Shown here: positions 26,807-35,615 of the stretch, in pieces
Position numbering within the stretch: the stretch's first letter is position 1
Layout of the letters: every line of letters starts with the position of its first letter
Assembly: GCF_024181225.1 (NCBI RefSeq)
Contig: NZ_CP051198.1
Span: 806,001 to 870,000, forward strand
Origin: Treponema sp. OMZ 787
GTDB lineage: Bacteria; Spirochaetota; Spirochaetia; Treponematales; Treponemataceae
Direction of reading: 5' to 3'
DNA length: 64,000 nt
Notes under the pieces: model-generated
What the model was told of the DNA's origin: nothing
The model's input: the letters and a program-made list of their open reading frames with translations, nothing else
Databases searched by the model: none
Program-made: the position numbers and the translations under genes

Positions 26807-28420
26807 TTGTTCAGGTTTATATTCAAGCAAAAAAAATATTTTGTGCTTTTTTTTGCCTTAGGCGGAATTAATTTGTTATGTACAATGAAGCTTCAAATAT
26901 GGAATGGCCGGCTTCTTGATACGGCCTTAGGAAAAACTTCCTACTCTATGTCTACCCTAATGCTATTGTCATTAGGGGCAATGATTTTTGCAGCTTTGTT
27001 TGCCTATTTTTATGATCTTGTAAAATCAAAACTTGTAATTGTTGCTGAGGCTGATTTACGAAAAACTTATTTTGATGCCCTTCTTAAAAAAAATATGGGA
27101 GAGTATATCAACATACCTGAAGGAAAAATAAGTGCAGATTATACCGATAAGATAGATGCCGTAAGCAGAGAGTATTTTTATGTATGGACTGCTTTAACCG
27201 ATAATGTTTTGATTTTTTCTGTAACGATAATAACGCTTTTAACAATAAATATACAGACTGCTTTTGTTACTATTGTCTTATTAATGATTCCTCTTATGGT
27301 TCCGACGGTTTTAAAAAATATTTTGGCCAAAGTTTCAAAGGAAAGGATGGAAGCGGTTGAAAAACATTTTTCGGCTGTAAGGACATGGTTAAAAGGAATT
27401 GATATTATAAAAGTTTTTTCTTGCGAACAGTATATAATTTTCAGATATGATAAAGTAAACGAGTTTTTAAGAAAAAAACAAATGGATGCCGTAAAGGTAA
27501 GCTGCTTTGAAACGGCTTTGAGTTTTTTTGTATCTGCTATAGTTAATTTGCTTATGACAGCTTATTGTGCATACTATGTTTACAAGAATGTTTTTTCTAT
27601 CGGAGAGCTTTATACCATAATGAGCTTAGTCGCAATGATGTCGCGGCCCATGTATTGGACTGCAAATTTATTAAAAACTTTCTTTTCTTCCCGTCCTGTG
27701 TGTGATGCAATGGTTGAATTTATAGATGCTAAAACTGAAATAGGGGAGGATGAAGTATTAAAAGATTTTACTGTTGATGCTAAGGGACTATCGTTTTCGT
27801 ATAATGAAAAAAAGATTTTAAACAATTCGAATTTTACATTTAAACAAAACGAAAAAATATTGATCTTAGGTGAATCGGGTTCAGGAAAATCTACTATAAT
27901 GCGTCTACTTTTAGGAATGCACGCTCCCGATTCCGGTTCAATTACGATAGGCGGAACCGCTCCCCAAAAAATAAAAAATATTTCCGATGTGGTTTCCATT
28001 CAGCAGCAAGAAGCTTATATCTTTAAAATGAACCTTTTAGATAATTTATTTTTGGATAAGGAAATTACTGAAGAAAAAGTTAAGGATGTTTTTAACTCCG
28101 TAGGTTTAAATAAGTATACCGAAGATAAGTATTTAAAAGAAACCGTCATAGGTGAAACCTACGGTTTTTCGGGCGGAGAAAAAAAGCGTATAAGCATTGC
28201 AAGAGCCGTTTTGCATAAACGCCCGATTATGATATTCGATGAGCCTCTTGCAAATATCGATAACGAAAATATTGAGCGGGTAAAAAAATTAATTTTTTCT
28301 ATAAAGGATTCTACAGTAATAATTATTTCGCACATTGCGGATACCGAAACAAAAAAACTGTTTGATCGAATTTATAAATTCGATACAAATGAAAGGAGCT
28401 TATATGAAGAAGCTGTCTAA
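26807..28420 (+). CDS. ABC exporter half-transporter, subunit 1
   Basis: A 537-residue fused membrane-ATPase protein. Residues 1-300 hold about six helices; the ATPase has Walker A GESGSGKST, signature FSGGEKKRI and Walker B IMIFDEPLANID. It begins at a TTG with a strong AAGGGGGAG upstream. The next gene starts 17 bases before its stop, so the two are coupled and probably form a heterodimer. Efflux of a drug, peptide or lipid is inferred from the family and from the AraC/MATE neighbourhood; the substrate is unknown. Confidence 0.88.
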   Translation: MFRFIFKQKKYFVLFFALGGINLLCTMKLQIWNGRLLDTALGKTSYSMSTLMLLSLGAMIFAALFAYFYDLVKSKLVIVAEADLRKTYFDALLKKNMGEYINIPEGKISADYTDKIDAVSREYFYVWTALTDNVLIFSVTIITLLTINIQTAFVTIVLLMIPLMVPTVLKNILAKVSKERMEAVEKHFSAVRTWLKGIDIIKVFSCEQYIIFRYDKVNEFLRKKQMDAVKVSCFETALSFFVSAIVNLLMTAYCAYYVYKNVFSIGELYTIMSLVAMMSRPMYWTANLLKTFFSSRPVCDAMVEFIDAKTEIGEDEVLKDFTVDAKGLSFSYNEKKILNNSNFTFKQNEKILILGESGSGKSTIMRLLLGMHAPDSGSITIGGTAPQKIKNISDVVSIQQQEAYIFKMNLLDNLFLDKEITEEKVKDVFNSVGLNKYTEDKYLKETVIGETYGFSGGEKKRISIARAVLHKRPIMIFDEPLANIDNENIERVKKLIFSIKDSTVIIISHIADTETKKLFDRIYKFDTNERSLYEEAV

Positions 28421-29990
28421 TCTTGAAAAATTATTTATATTTCTTGCTCTTCTATTTTTAGTCTTTTCGGCTGCAGCCGTTACGGTTTTTTCATGGCTAG
28501 GCGGAAAGATAGCCGATGCCGCCGTAAGTAAGGATATTCAAAAAGTTATTGTTTTTATTTCCGTATATTTTGTTGCAATACTGGTAAGAGCCGGAGGACA
28601 CGGACTTTATTCTTATTTTTTCGGAAGATTTAAAACAAGCCGCTTAAAGTTTCTCAGACAAGGTCTTTTTCATGCTTGGGTAAGAGCCGAGTACGAAGAA
28701 TTTTATAATATTGATGAAGGAAAAAAACTTTCATACTACCAACAACAGCTTCCTTCCCTCAACGGACTATATTATCAGTCCTTCTACGGAATGGGTCAGA
28801 TTCTTATGGAAACTATTTTTGCTTCCGGCTTTCTTTTATATATTAATTTAAAATTAGCCCTTGTAAGTTTATTTTTTGTTTTAATAACCTCCCTTATTCC
28901 GCAACTATTTAAAAAGATTTTGGATAAAAAACAATCCGAGTCCATAAGCATTTTAAACGGACACATGGGGGAATTTTCGGATTGGTTAAAAGGTTTTGAA
29001 GTAATAAAAAATTACGGCAGTGAAGGACGTTTTCAAAATCTCTTAAATAAGTCGGTAGAAATGTTAGCAAAAAAACAATTTTCCGTTTCAGCCGTAAGTA
29101 TCCTATCCCGAAATCTTTCTTCTCTTGCCTCTCAATTAAGTATAATTACCGTTGTTTTTTACGGTGTTTATCTTATTTATAAAAACGAATTAAGCATTGC
29201 CGAATTTATGATGGCTAACGGTTTGATTGTACAGCTGAAATCTCAAGTTTATTATATTTCGATGTATGTTAATTACTTTATTATGAGCAAGGTTATATTC
29301 GACGGTTATAAAACTTTAGTAATTAATGAACCGGAAGAGAAAAAGATTAAAGCAGAGATTTCTTCCGATGAAATATCTTTTGATGATGTAAGCTATGCTT
29401 ATAGTGAATTGCCTGTTTTGCAAAATGTCAATAAAAAATTTACCGATAACGGAATACATATTATCTATGGAGAAAGCGGAAGCGGAAAGTCCACTGCAAT
29501 GAAAATTCTTTTAGGTCTATTAAAACCCAAAAAAGGAAATGTTTTACTCGATGAAAAAAATATTTATTCCATAAAGAATAGGTCCGATATTATTTCGTTT
29601 TTAGCTCAAGAGGCTGTTTTCTTTGACGATAGTTTAAAAAACAATTTAACCTTAGGTGAAGATATTGCAGAAGAAAAAATCTTTACCTTGATGGAAAAAT
29701 TAGGTTTAGAAAAATTTGCAAATGCCGAATCTTTGAACATGGACTTTACGCACATCGAAAATAAATTTTCAGGCGGAGAATTAAAGCGTCTAAGTTTTGT
29801 GCGTACCCTATTGCGCGATACGCCTGTAGTAATTTTCGATGAACCCTTTGCAAATATCGATGCTCAAAACATAGGAAGGGTAGAAGATCTTATTTTAGGT
29901 TTAAGGGATAAGAAAGTTTTTATTGTAACTCATCAGCTTAATGACAGAATTAAAGAAAAATCCGTTTCTCTTTGGAAGATAGGCAGATAA
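28404..29990 (+). CDS. ABC exporter half-transporter, subunit 2
   Basis: A 528-residue fused membrane-ATPase protein. It has an N-terminal six-helix part, Walker A GESGSGKST, signature FSGGELKRL and Walker B VVIFDEPFANID. Start ATG at 28404 has GAAAGGAG upstream; the open frame begins earlier but inside the preceding gene. It ends 30 bases before a convergent gene. Confidence 0.88.
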   Translation: MKKLSNLEKLFIFLALLFLVFSAAAVTVFSWLGGKIADAAVSKDIQKVIVFISVYFVAILVRAGGHGLYSYFFGRFKTSRLKFLRQGLFHAWVRAEYEEFYNIDEGKKLSYYQQQLPSLNGLYYQSFYGMGQILMETIFASGFLLYINLKLALVSLFFVLITSLIPQLFKKILDKKQSESISILNGHMGEFSDWLKGFEVIKNYGSEGRFQNLLNKSVEMLAKKQFSVSAVSILSRNLSSLASQLSIITVVFYGVYLIYKNELSIAEFMMANGLIVQLKSQVYYISMYVNYFIMSKVIFDGYKTLVINEPEEKKIKAEISSDEISFDDVSYAYSELPVLQNVNKKFTDNGIHIIYGESGSGKSTAMKILLGLLKPKKGNVLLDEKNIYSIKNRSDIISFLAQEAVFFDDSLKNNLTLGEDIAEEKIFTLMEKLGLEKFANAESLNMDFTHIENKFSGGELKRLSFVRTLLRDTPVVIFDEPFANIDAQNIGRVEDLILGLRDKKVFIVTHQLNDRIKEKSVSLWKIGR

Positions 29991-30020
29991 TTGTAATAAT
30001 CTTATAAAAATCAAAGTTTT

Positions 30021-30389
30021 TTAGAAATCTAGTATAATACTTTTCCCAAGTAAATTGTTAATGCATTCTTCCATATATGCCTGATTGTGTTCTTTGTAAA
30101 TAGGATGTGTTTTTTTTATTTTTTTTAAATCCTCATACGGAATACATTTTTTGCCGCGATAATTTTTATCCAACCATTCTTCAGAAACCTTATACCCTCT
30201 TTTATGCATTTCGTTCATGATAAGTTCATGGTACTGAAAGAGTTTGTACGGCGAGTATAAAAATACATAATCCACTACCGAATGCTTTTTACCCCAGCCG
30301 TTTCCGCGTAATGCACAGCACTCTCTGTGCTGCCCGAGAAGCTGCTGAGCCGGAAGTTTTGCTATAAGGTCTTCATGCCATAACCGCAT
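30021..30389 (-). CDS. TIGR02328-type (pyrimidine dimer glycosylase-like) protein
   Basis: A 122-residue protein with the family start MRLWHEDLIAKLPAQQLLGQ and then HRECCALRGNGWGKKHS. This N-terminus is shared by TIGR02328 proteins, related to the Pyr_excise (T4 endonuclease V-like) fold; the enzymatic activity of this subgroup is not established. Start ATG at 30389 has GGAGG upstream, and that ribosome site lies three bases beyond the end of the 120-bp repeat. Partner gene upstream is a DUF1722 protein. Confidence 0.75.
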   Translation of the reverse strand: MRLWHEDLIAKLPAQQLLGQHRECCALRGNGWGKKHSVVDYVFLYSPYKLFQYHELIMNEMHKRGYKVSEEWLDKNYRGKKCIPYEDLKKIKKTHPIYKEHNQAYMEECINNLLGKSIILDF

Positions 30390-30402
30390 TGTTTTCCTCC
30401 GT

Positions 30403-30522
30403 TTTATTCGTGCGGAGGGTTTAATACCCCGACGCTCTGCGTCGTAACAAAGGTATTAAAGCCGACTGCAACCACCTTATGAGAACAACATACCCCGATG
30501 CTTTGCGTCGGGGTTGTTGATT
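30403..30522. repeat. 120-bp double-hairpin repeat, copy 2
   Basis: Reverse complement of 4139-4259 with one substitution and one missing base. It overlaps the 3' end of the DUF1722 gene: translation runs through the repeat, giving the repetitive tail RRKASGY...RRRASGY, and stops at the TAA within it. Confidence 0.82.
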
Positions 30523-30891
30523 AAAGATAGTGGAAGCTTCCAAATATTTGTTAGGATATTTTTTTAACAATGTTGAAAGATAGCTTAACACCTCATTTTG
30601 ATCTATTTTATTTTCCTTATAGCGGGATATCAGATGTAAAAAATGTGTTTTTTCATCTTTGCCTGCACTGTTTTTAAAATAGCCCCATATATGCTGTAAT
30701 GCATTTATTATTTCGCTTTTATTTTCATCAAGTTTAAGGGCATTATCAATTAACAGTTTAAGCTCATCCGGATTTGCTGTATCCGTTTTTAAATACTCCC
30801 GTATTTCTTTATATATTTTTTGAGACTTACTTAAAACCAGATATTTGTTTTCAGCCCATAACTTTTGAGCCGCTTTTTTTTGTGTATTCAT
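30421..30891 (-). CDS. DUF1722 (YbgA-like) protein with a repeat-derived C-terminus
   Basis: A 156-residue protein. Residues 1-123 follow the DUF1722 pattern: KLWAENKYLVLSKSQKIYKE, a middle ALQHIWGYFKNSAGKDEKTHFL and SRYKENKIDQNEVLSYLSTLLKKYP. The last 30 residues are encoded by the 120-bp repeat instead of the expected (I/Y)F-x-PYP ending, so the normal terminus was replaced at about residue 124. The protein may still fold, since the core is complete. Start ATG at 30891. Confidence 0.75.
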   Translation of the reverse strand: MNTQKKAAQKLWAENKYLVLSKSQKIYKEIREYLKTDTANPDELKLLIDNALKLDENKSEIINALQHIWGYFKNSAGKDEKTHFLHLISRYKENKIDQNEVLSYLSTLLKKYPNKYLEASTIFNQQPRRKASGYVVLIRWLQSALIPLLRRRASGY

Positions 30892-31090
30892 ATATATCCT
30901 AAAAAAAGATTTTATTACTTTTTTATTGTGCCTTATTTATGTTTCCTTTGAAATTATTTAATTGTATATTAGTTTGATAAAATGAAATTTATTAATCAGG
31001 CAATATTTTTTTTTAACATCACATATTCATTCGTTCTATATTCTTCTTTTTATTTCCATCTTGGGATAAATACTATAAAAAAAGACATTA

Positions 31091-31135
31091 GAACACCTTG
31101 TAAAAAATTACTGATGATTTTTTTGCAAGGTGTTC
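31091..31135 (-). terminator. Terminator of the pirin-nitroreductase unit
   Basis: GAACACCTTG (31091-31100) pairs with CAAGGTGTTC (31126-31135), and a neighbouring A-run/T-run extends the stem. On the minus strand it is followed by TAATGTCTTTTTTT. It lies 24 bases after the nitroreductase stop. Confidence 0.7.
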
Positions 31136-31158
31136 ATGAGTATAAAGATAAGATTATG

Positions 31159-31731
31159 CTATTCTATAATCGTTACTCTGTCATCAATATTTTCTTTTTC
31201 TTTCGGGTCGGGCTCGCTGCCGATACCGCCGAAGGGCATTTGAGCAATCAGCACATATTCCTGCGGAATGGAAAAAAGCGATTTTACCTTTTCATCAATA
31301 ACGGGATTGTAGTGCTGCAGTGAAGCTCCAATGCCTGCTTCCCGTAAGGCTGTCCAAACGGCGAGCTGAAGCATTCCGTTTGCCTGATTTGCCCATACGG
31401 GGAAATTGGCGGCGTAAGAAGCAAATTTTTCTTGCAGAGCCTTTACGGTTTTTTCGTCATAAAAGAACAGAACCGTACCTGCTCCCGCCTTAAAAGAATC
31501 GATTTTTTCACGCGGAACTTTGCCGCCGAATGCTTCGTATATCGAATCCCACAATAAATCATGCTTTTCGCCGAATACTGTAACTACCCGTGCACTTTTC
31601 ATATTAAAGGCATCAGGCACCAATTCTACCGCTTTTTTTATTAAAGCACCGGCTTCTGCGGCAGACACCGGCAGGTTTTTATTAATGTTGTAATAAGACC
31701 TGCGTTTTTCTAAAGATTGTATAATTCCCAT
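31159..31731 (-). CDS. Nitroreductase-family protein
   Basis: A 190-residue FMN-dependent reductase of the short Hbn1/YdgI-like group. The N-terminus MGIIQSLEKRRSYYNINKNL gives the FMN-phosphate Arg, followed by PDAFNMKSARVV and the C-terminal AREAGIGASLQHYNP and MPFGGIG. Likely a dimeric NAD(P)H-dependent reductase; substrate unknown. It lies nine bases after pirin on the same strand, suggesting a redox/stress unit. Confidence 0.85.
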   Translation of the reverse strand: MGIIQSLEKRRSYYNINKNLPVSAAEAGALIKKAVELVPDAFNMKSARVVTVFGEKHDLLWDSIYEAFGGKVPREKIDSFKAGAGTVLFFYDEKTVKALQEKFASYAANFPVWANQANGMLQLAVWTALREAGIGASLQHYNPVIDEKVKSLFSIPQEYVLIAQMPFGGIGSEPDPKEKENIDDRVTIIE

Positions 31732-31740
31732 ATCCTTCTC

Positions 31741-32568
31741 CTATTTATCAATAAATGTTCCGTTATGCAAATCACTAAAAGCCTTTTGCAATTCTTCTTT
31801 TGTATTCATTACGATGGGACCTCCCCATGCAATGGATTCGTTTAAGGTTTTTGAGCCGACCAACAAAACTTTTGCCGTATCTGTTCCTGCCTTTATCGTA
31901 ACGGAGTTTCCTTCAGTCAGTTTTACTGCCGTTTTTTCTTTTACGGTCTGACCGCTTATAACCGCATCCGAAAGGAGGGTAAACAGCATAACCGAATCGT
32001 CATGTTCCGTTTCGATTGTTATTTCGGCACCTGCATTGAGTGTAATGTCGTAATAGTTAAGCGGAAGATACTTGCTTTTAAAGCCTGTGTGTTCTTTATA
32101 TGAGCCTGCAAGCAAGCGTATATAACCTCCGTCAAAAGGTATTTCCTTAATTTCCGTATTTTTTATGCTGCGGTATTCCGGCGGTACCATTTTTTTAGCC
32201 GCAGGCAAATTGAGCCAAAGCTGAACACCGAGGAGACGATCGCTTGCAGGCAGCTTTTCTTCATGAAGAATTCCTTTTCCGGCTGTCATCCATTGTACTT
32301 CGCCGTCGCCTACCGTGTCTTCAAAGCCAAGGCTGTCCTTGTGCTGCATTTTTCCCTTGTACACATAGCTGATTGTTTCAATTCCTCTATGAGGGTGCAT
32401 TGGGAAACCTGCCGTGTAATCATCTGGATTGGTGCTGTCAAAAGAATCAAGCATTAAGATGGGATCAAAATCGCTTGTTGTTCCGTGCCCCAACACCCGT
32501 ACAAGATGAACTCCTGCTCCGTCTTGTGTAGGGAAGCCTGTAACTGCTGTTTTTATTTTTCTTTCCAT
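31741..32568 (-). CDS. Pirin-family cupin protein
   Basis: A 275-residue bicupin. The metal-site block FPMHPHRGIETISYVYKGKM and the downstream GKGILHEEKLP give the conserved His and Glu ligands; the C-terminal cupin is degenerate as in most pirins. I start at the ATG at 32568 with AAGGAAAAGG upstream, not at the longer frame. Some bacterial pirins are quercetin dioxygenases, but the role here is not determined. Confidence 0.88.
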   Translation of the reverse strand: MERKIKTAVTGFPTQDGAGVHLVRVLGHGTTSDFDPILMLDSFDSTNPDDYTAGFPMHPHRGIETISYVYKGKMQHKDSLGFEDTVGDGEVQWMTAGKGILHEEKLPASDRLLGVQLWLNLPAAKKMVPPEYRSIKNTEIKEIPFDGGYIRLLAGSYKEHTGFKSKYLPLNYYDITLNAGAEITIETEHDDSVMLFTLLSDAVISGQTVKEKTAVKLTEGNSVTIKAGTDTAKVLLVGSKTLNESIAWGGPIVMNTKEELQKAFSDLHNGTFIDK

Positions 32569-32825
32569 AGGTTTTTCCTTTTCCTTGAGATATAAAATAC
32601 ATAATACATAGCATTTAGTCAAATTTAATTATGTATTTTAAAAATAAATTTTATATGTTTTCTTCGTCTTTTTTTGTTTGAACTTTAAAACTTGCATATG
32701 TACCATAACTCCCGTTTTTATATTTTTACCGGATATATAATAATCCCTGAACTTAAAAAAAACGCTAAAAAATGATAGAATATAAACCGTAAAAAAGACG
32801 GACAAATCTTTTTTGGAGGCGGGCT

Positions 32826-33377
32826 ATGCATACGGGCGTTGATTTTTGGAAGAATTACATGGATAGATGGTTCGGAAATGAGCTGATAGCCGAATGGAAT
32901 AAAAACGTAAAAATCGAAGAGATACAATCAATTAACGGCCCAATAAATATTGAAGTGTATAAAACCGATAACATCAATAATCCTACTCTGGTGTTTTCGC
33001 ACGGTATTGCAGGGTATGCTCGTCTGCTGCTCCCCTTTTTGATGCCCTTATATAAATTAGGGTATAACATCATTGCGCCGGACTTAGAGGGGTATGGCTA
33101 TAATAAACGTGTAAAAGGGAACTTTACCTGGAACGAACATTTAGTAAATCTAAAAGATACAGTTGAATATGCGAGAAAAAACTTTACCGGGAAAGTATTT
33201 CTCGGAGGAGCCAGTATGGGCGGCCCCTTAGCTTATGCTTGCGATGCAAGATATAATCTCGCCGATGGATTAATATGCTGGTGTCTATGGGATTTTCCCG
33301 GTCCGCATTTTCCCTTAAAAAAGAAAACATACCGGAGATGGGCAAAAGAGGTAGATGCTTTTATAAAAGAAATATAG
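32826..33377 (+). pseudogene. Truncated alpha/beta hydrolase
   Basis: A 183-residue frame from the ATG at 32826 with GGAGGCGGGCT upstream. It has the oxyanion loop VFSHGIAGYA, the strand IIAPDLEGYG and the nucleophile elbow GGASMGG, so the Ser is present. It stops at KEVDAFIKEI; related proteins are about 300 residues and carry the catalytic Asp and His later. Only 78 bases separate its stop from the next gene, so the rest has been deleted. Confidence 0.7.
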
Positions 33378-33455
33378 CCTGGCAGTTAAGAATCAATTAG
33401 TATTTGATAAAGTTACTTCTTTATTTGAATCGCCTCGCGGCAATGCCCTAAGCAT

Positions 33456-34025
33456 TTACGGCATTAACGTTTTTCCCGTTTTCCATGCCTGACCGACTTT
33501 TTCGCCGATTGCATAATAACCGTACTGAAATTGATCAAATACAAAGGCGTTTAGTTTTGCAGGGTTTATTTTGCCGTTTTCGTCGAGTACTTTTTCATCG
33601 GCTATGACGTTGACTATTTCTCCTACAACGCGGAAGCCGAAGCGGTCATTCTGGATGGCGGCTGCCGTACATTCAAGCGTCAACGGAAATTCTTCTACGA
33701 TGGGAGCATCCACACGGCTGCTTTTTACCGCATGCAATCCCGATCGTTCAAATTTATCGTGCATGGTATTTGCACTCGCAATTCCGAAAAAATCCGCCGC
33801 TTCAATATGCGGAATATCCGCCACGCTGAGTGTAAAGGCCTTCCTGTTTTTAATATTGGCTGAAGTTTTATGCGATTCGTCAAGGTTTAATGCGACCATG
33901 TTATTATCGCAGATTCCGCCCCAGGCCATATTCATAACATCGACAGAGCCGTCTTCATTGTATGTTGCAACCATCAACACCGGCATCGGAAACACAAAGG
34001 GATGTACTCCTAAATCTTTTTTCAT
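33456..34025 (-). CDS. Flavin reductase-like / FMN-binding split-barrel protein
   Basis: A 189-residue protein starting MKKDLGVHPFVFPMPVLMVA. The FMN-binding split barrel is shown by NMAWGGICDN, VALNLDESHKTSANIKNRKAFTLS (written in parts: VALNLDESHKTSANI, KNRKAFTLSVAD) and the later FDQFQYGYYAIGEKVG. This branch is common beside HxlR regulators and may handle quinones or other flavin substrates; the substrate is not determined. An HxlR regulator lies 142 bases upstream on the same strand. Confidence 0.85.
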   Translation of the reverse strand: MKKDLGVHPFVFPMPVLMVATYNEDGSVDVMNMAWGGICDNNMVALNLDESHKTSANIKNRKAFTLSVADIPHIEAADFFGIASANTMHDKFERSGLHAVKSSRVDAPIVEEFPLTLECTAAAIQNDRFGFRVVGEIVNVIADEKVLDENGKINPAKLNAFVFDQFQYGYYAIGEKVGQAWKTGKTLMP

Positions 34026-34167
34026 ATCTACCTCTCTTCTGTTCTAAATGATTTTATACATACTATCACTTTTTTGTTATTTATTCAGCTGCCCCGCTTT
34101 TTTGTATTTTCGGAATTCGCATAGCCTTGCAGTAACCTTGCTTTCGGCCAGGCTCCGGAAAAATATG

Positions 34168-34515
34168 CTATCGGCACCTTGCTGCCATCCTTTCATGATT
34201 CTCCTCCCCCCATTTTTGCATGGACTTTAAGACCTTCATAAAACTTTTCCCCATCTCGGTTAGAGAATATTCTACACGCGGAGGGATTTCTTTATAATCA
34301 TGCCGTAAAAGAAAACCGTCGGCTTCAAGTTCGCGTAATTGCTTAGTCAAAGAAGACTCGTTAATTTCGCCTATCTTGCGGCGTAATTGTCCGAAACGAT
34401 TAATCTTTTCAATTCCGATATAGTAGAGAATTTCAATCTTCCACTTTCCGCCCAGCATTTTTTGAATTGCCGAAACCGTTTCACATCTTTTTATAGCTTC
34501 TGCCGTTTTTTTCAT
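34168..34515 (-). CDS. HxlR-family regulator
   Basis: A 115-residue winged-helix protein with the family block MLGGKWKIEILYYI, NRFGQLRRKIGEI and the wing HDYKEIPPRVEYSLTEMG. Cys11 lies where redox-sensing HxlR proteins (HypR, QsrR-like) carry their thiol, which fits the flavoprotein gene beside it. It probably represses itself and the flavin reductase through the inverted repeat described below. Confidence 0.9.
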   Translation of the reverse strand: MKKTAEAIKRCETVSAIQKMLGGKWKIEILYYIGIEKINRFGQLRRKIGEINESSLTKQLRELEADGFLLRHDYKEIPPRVEYSLTEMGKSFMKVLKSMQKWGEENHERMAARCR

Positions 34516-34547
34516 ACTATGATAATTTTATCATAAAAACTATATAA

Positions 34548-34581
34548 AAACAAGTACGCTAAAAAATAATAGTACTTGTTT
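34548..34581. promoter_or_regulatory. HxlR operator candidate
   Basis: AAACAAGTAC (34548-34557) and GTACTTGTTT (34572-34581) are perfect inverted arms with a 14-base centre, between the divergent HxlR and radical SAM genes. A second, shorter palindrome (ATGATA, 34519-34524, and TATCAT, 34529-34534) lies just before the HxlR start. Confidence 0.65.
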
Positions 34582-34657
34582 TATCATGGCGCATACTTTA
34601 TATTAGAATTACTTCGCAATTTTGATAAATTTTAAATATGTTTTTATGGAGGAAGTT

Positions 34658-35542
34658 ATGCATTTTACGGGAACTATTTGGAGGCCGCCTTATGAGGCTT
34701 CATCGTCTTTATTACAGGTTACAGCCGGCTGCACACATCATAAGTGCAAGTTTTGTTCTCTTTATTCGGATCTGCCCTTTAAATTCCGCCTTTCACCCGA
34801 CTATGAAATAGAAGCGGATTTAAAGGAGTTGAGTATTTACTATCCGCAAGGAAAGCGGATGTTTTTAACCGGTGCAAATCCTTTTGCCCTGTCGACGGAA
34901 AAATTAAAAGCGCTTGCAGAAAAAATTCATAGGTATCTGCCCATGATTAAAACGATAGGCTGTTTTTCGCGGGTAACGGATATAGCCCCGAAAAGTTTGG
35001 ATGAGCTTAGAGAGCTTAAAAAATTAGGTTATGATGAAATTATTATCGGTACCGAAACCGGAGACGATGAAACTCTCTTATTTATGCGCAAGGGCTACAA
35101 AGCTCAAGATATAGTTTATGAATTGAACAAATTGGATGCGGCAGGAATAAGCTATCATATTTCATATTTGAACGGGCTTTCGGGCGAAGGAAACGGAAGA
35201 CGGGCTGCCCTAAATACTTCTGCAATTTATAACCAAATAAATCCGATCAGTATAAGTATCGTTGCTCTTACTATATTCCCCGAATCGAAACTTTATGATG
35301 AAATACAAAAAGGTCTTTTTATCGAAACTTCTGAAATAGAAAAATTAAAAGAACAAAAAATCTTAATCGAAAATCTAAATATTGAAACTATGATTTATGC
35401 GGACACTGTTTCAAATACGGCTCCTATCTCCGGCAAACTTCCTCAAGACAAGGATAAGATGTTGAAGCACTTGCAGTATGCTATAGATACAATCGATGAG
35501 AAAATGCTGAAACATTACAGGAACGGAATAGTACATTTGTGA
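34658..35542 (+). CDS. Radical SAM protein with a CX4CX2C cluster motif
   Basis: A 294-residue protein. The cluster-binding motif is CTHHKCKFC, with four residues between the first two cysteines instead of the usual three; this spacing is shared with a known B12-independent radical SAM subfamily that continues SLYSDLPFKFR. Later it has FLTGANPFALS and ETGDDETLLFMRKGY typical of the Elp3/HemN-like barrel. The reaction is unknown. Start ATG at 34658 with GGAGG upstream. It is divergent from HxlR and shares its operator region. Confidence 0.85.
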   Translation: MHFTGTIWRPPYEASSSLLQVTAGCTHHKCKFCSLYSDLPFKFRLSPDYEIEADLKELSIYYPQGKRMFLTGANPFALSTEKLKALAEKIHRYLPMIKTIGCFSRVTDIAPKSLDELRELKKLGYDEIIIGTETGDDETLLFMRKGYKAQDIVYELNKLDAAGISYHISYLNGLSGEGNGRRAALNTSAIYNQINPISISIVALTIFPESKLYDEIQKGLFIETSEIEKLKEQKILIENLNIETMIYADTVSNTAPISGKLPQDKDKMLKHLQYAIDTIDEKMLKHYRNGIVHL

Positions 35543-35564
35543 TGAGGTTTGACAAGATTCAATT

Positions 35565-35608
35565 AGGAATGGAGAAATAAAGTCTTTTGCTTTAAGTTCT
35601 CCACTCCT
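35565..35608. terminator. Bidirectional terminator-like stem-loop
   Basis: AGGAATGGAGAA (35565-35576) pairs with TTCTCCACTCCT (35597-35608) with one mismatch, and TAAAG/CTTTA extends it inside. It lies between the converging radical SAM gene and the last ABC gene of the transport locus, with AT-rich flanks. Confidence 0.55.
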
Positions 35609-35615
35609 GGTTATT

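Noticed and set aside
34084-34196. A small minus frame overlapping the end of the HxlR gene
   Set aside because: It starts inside the HxlR gene and has no ribosome site; there is no reason to think it is translated.
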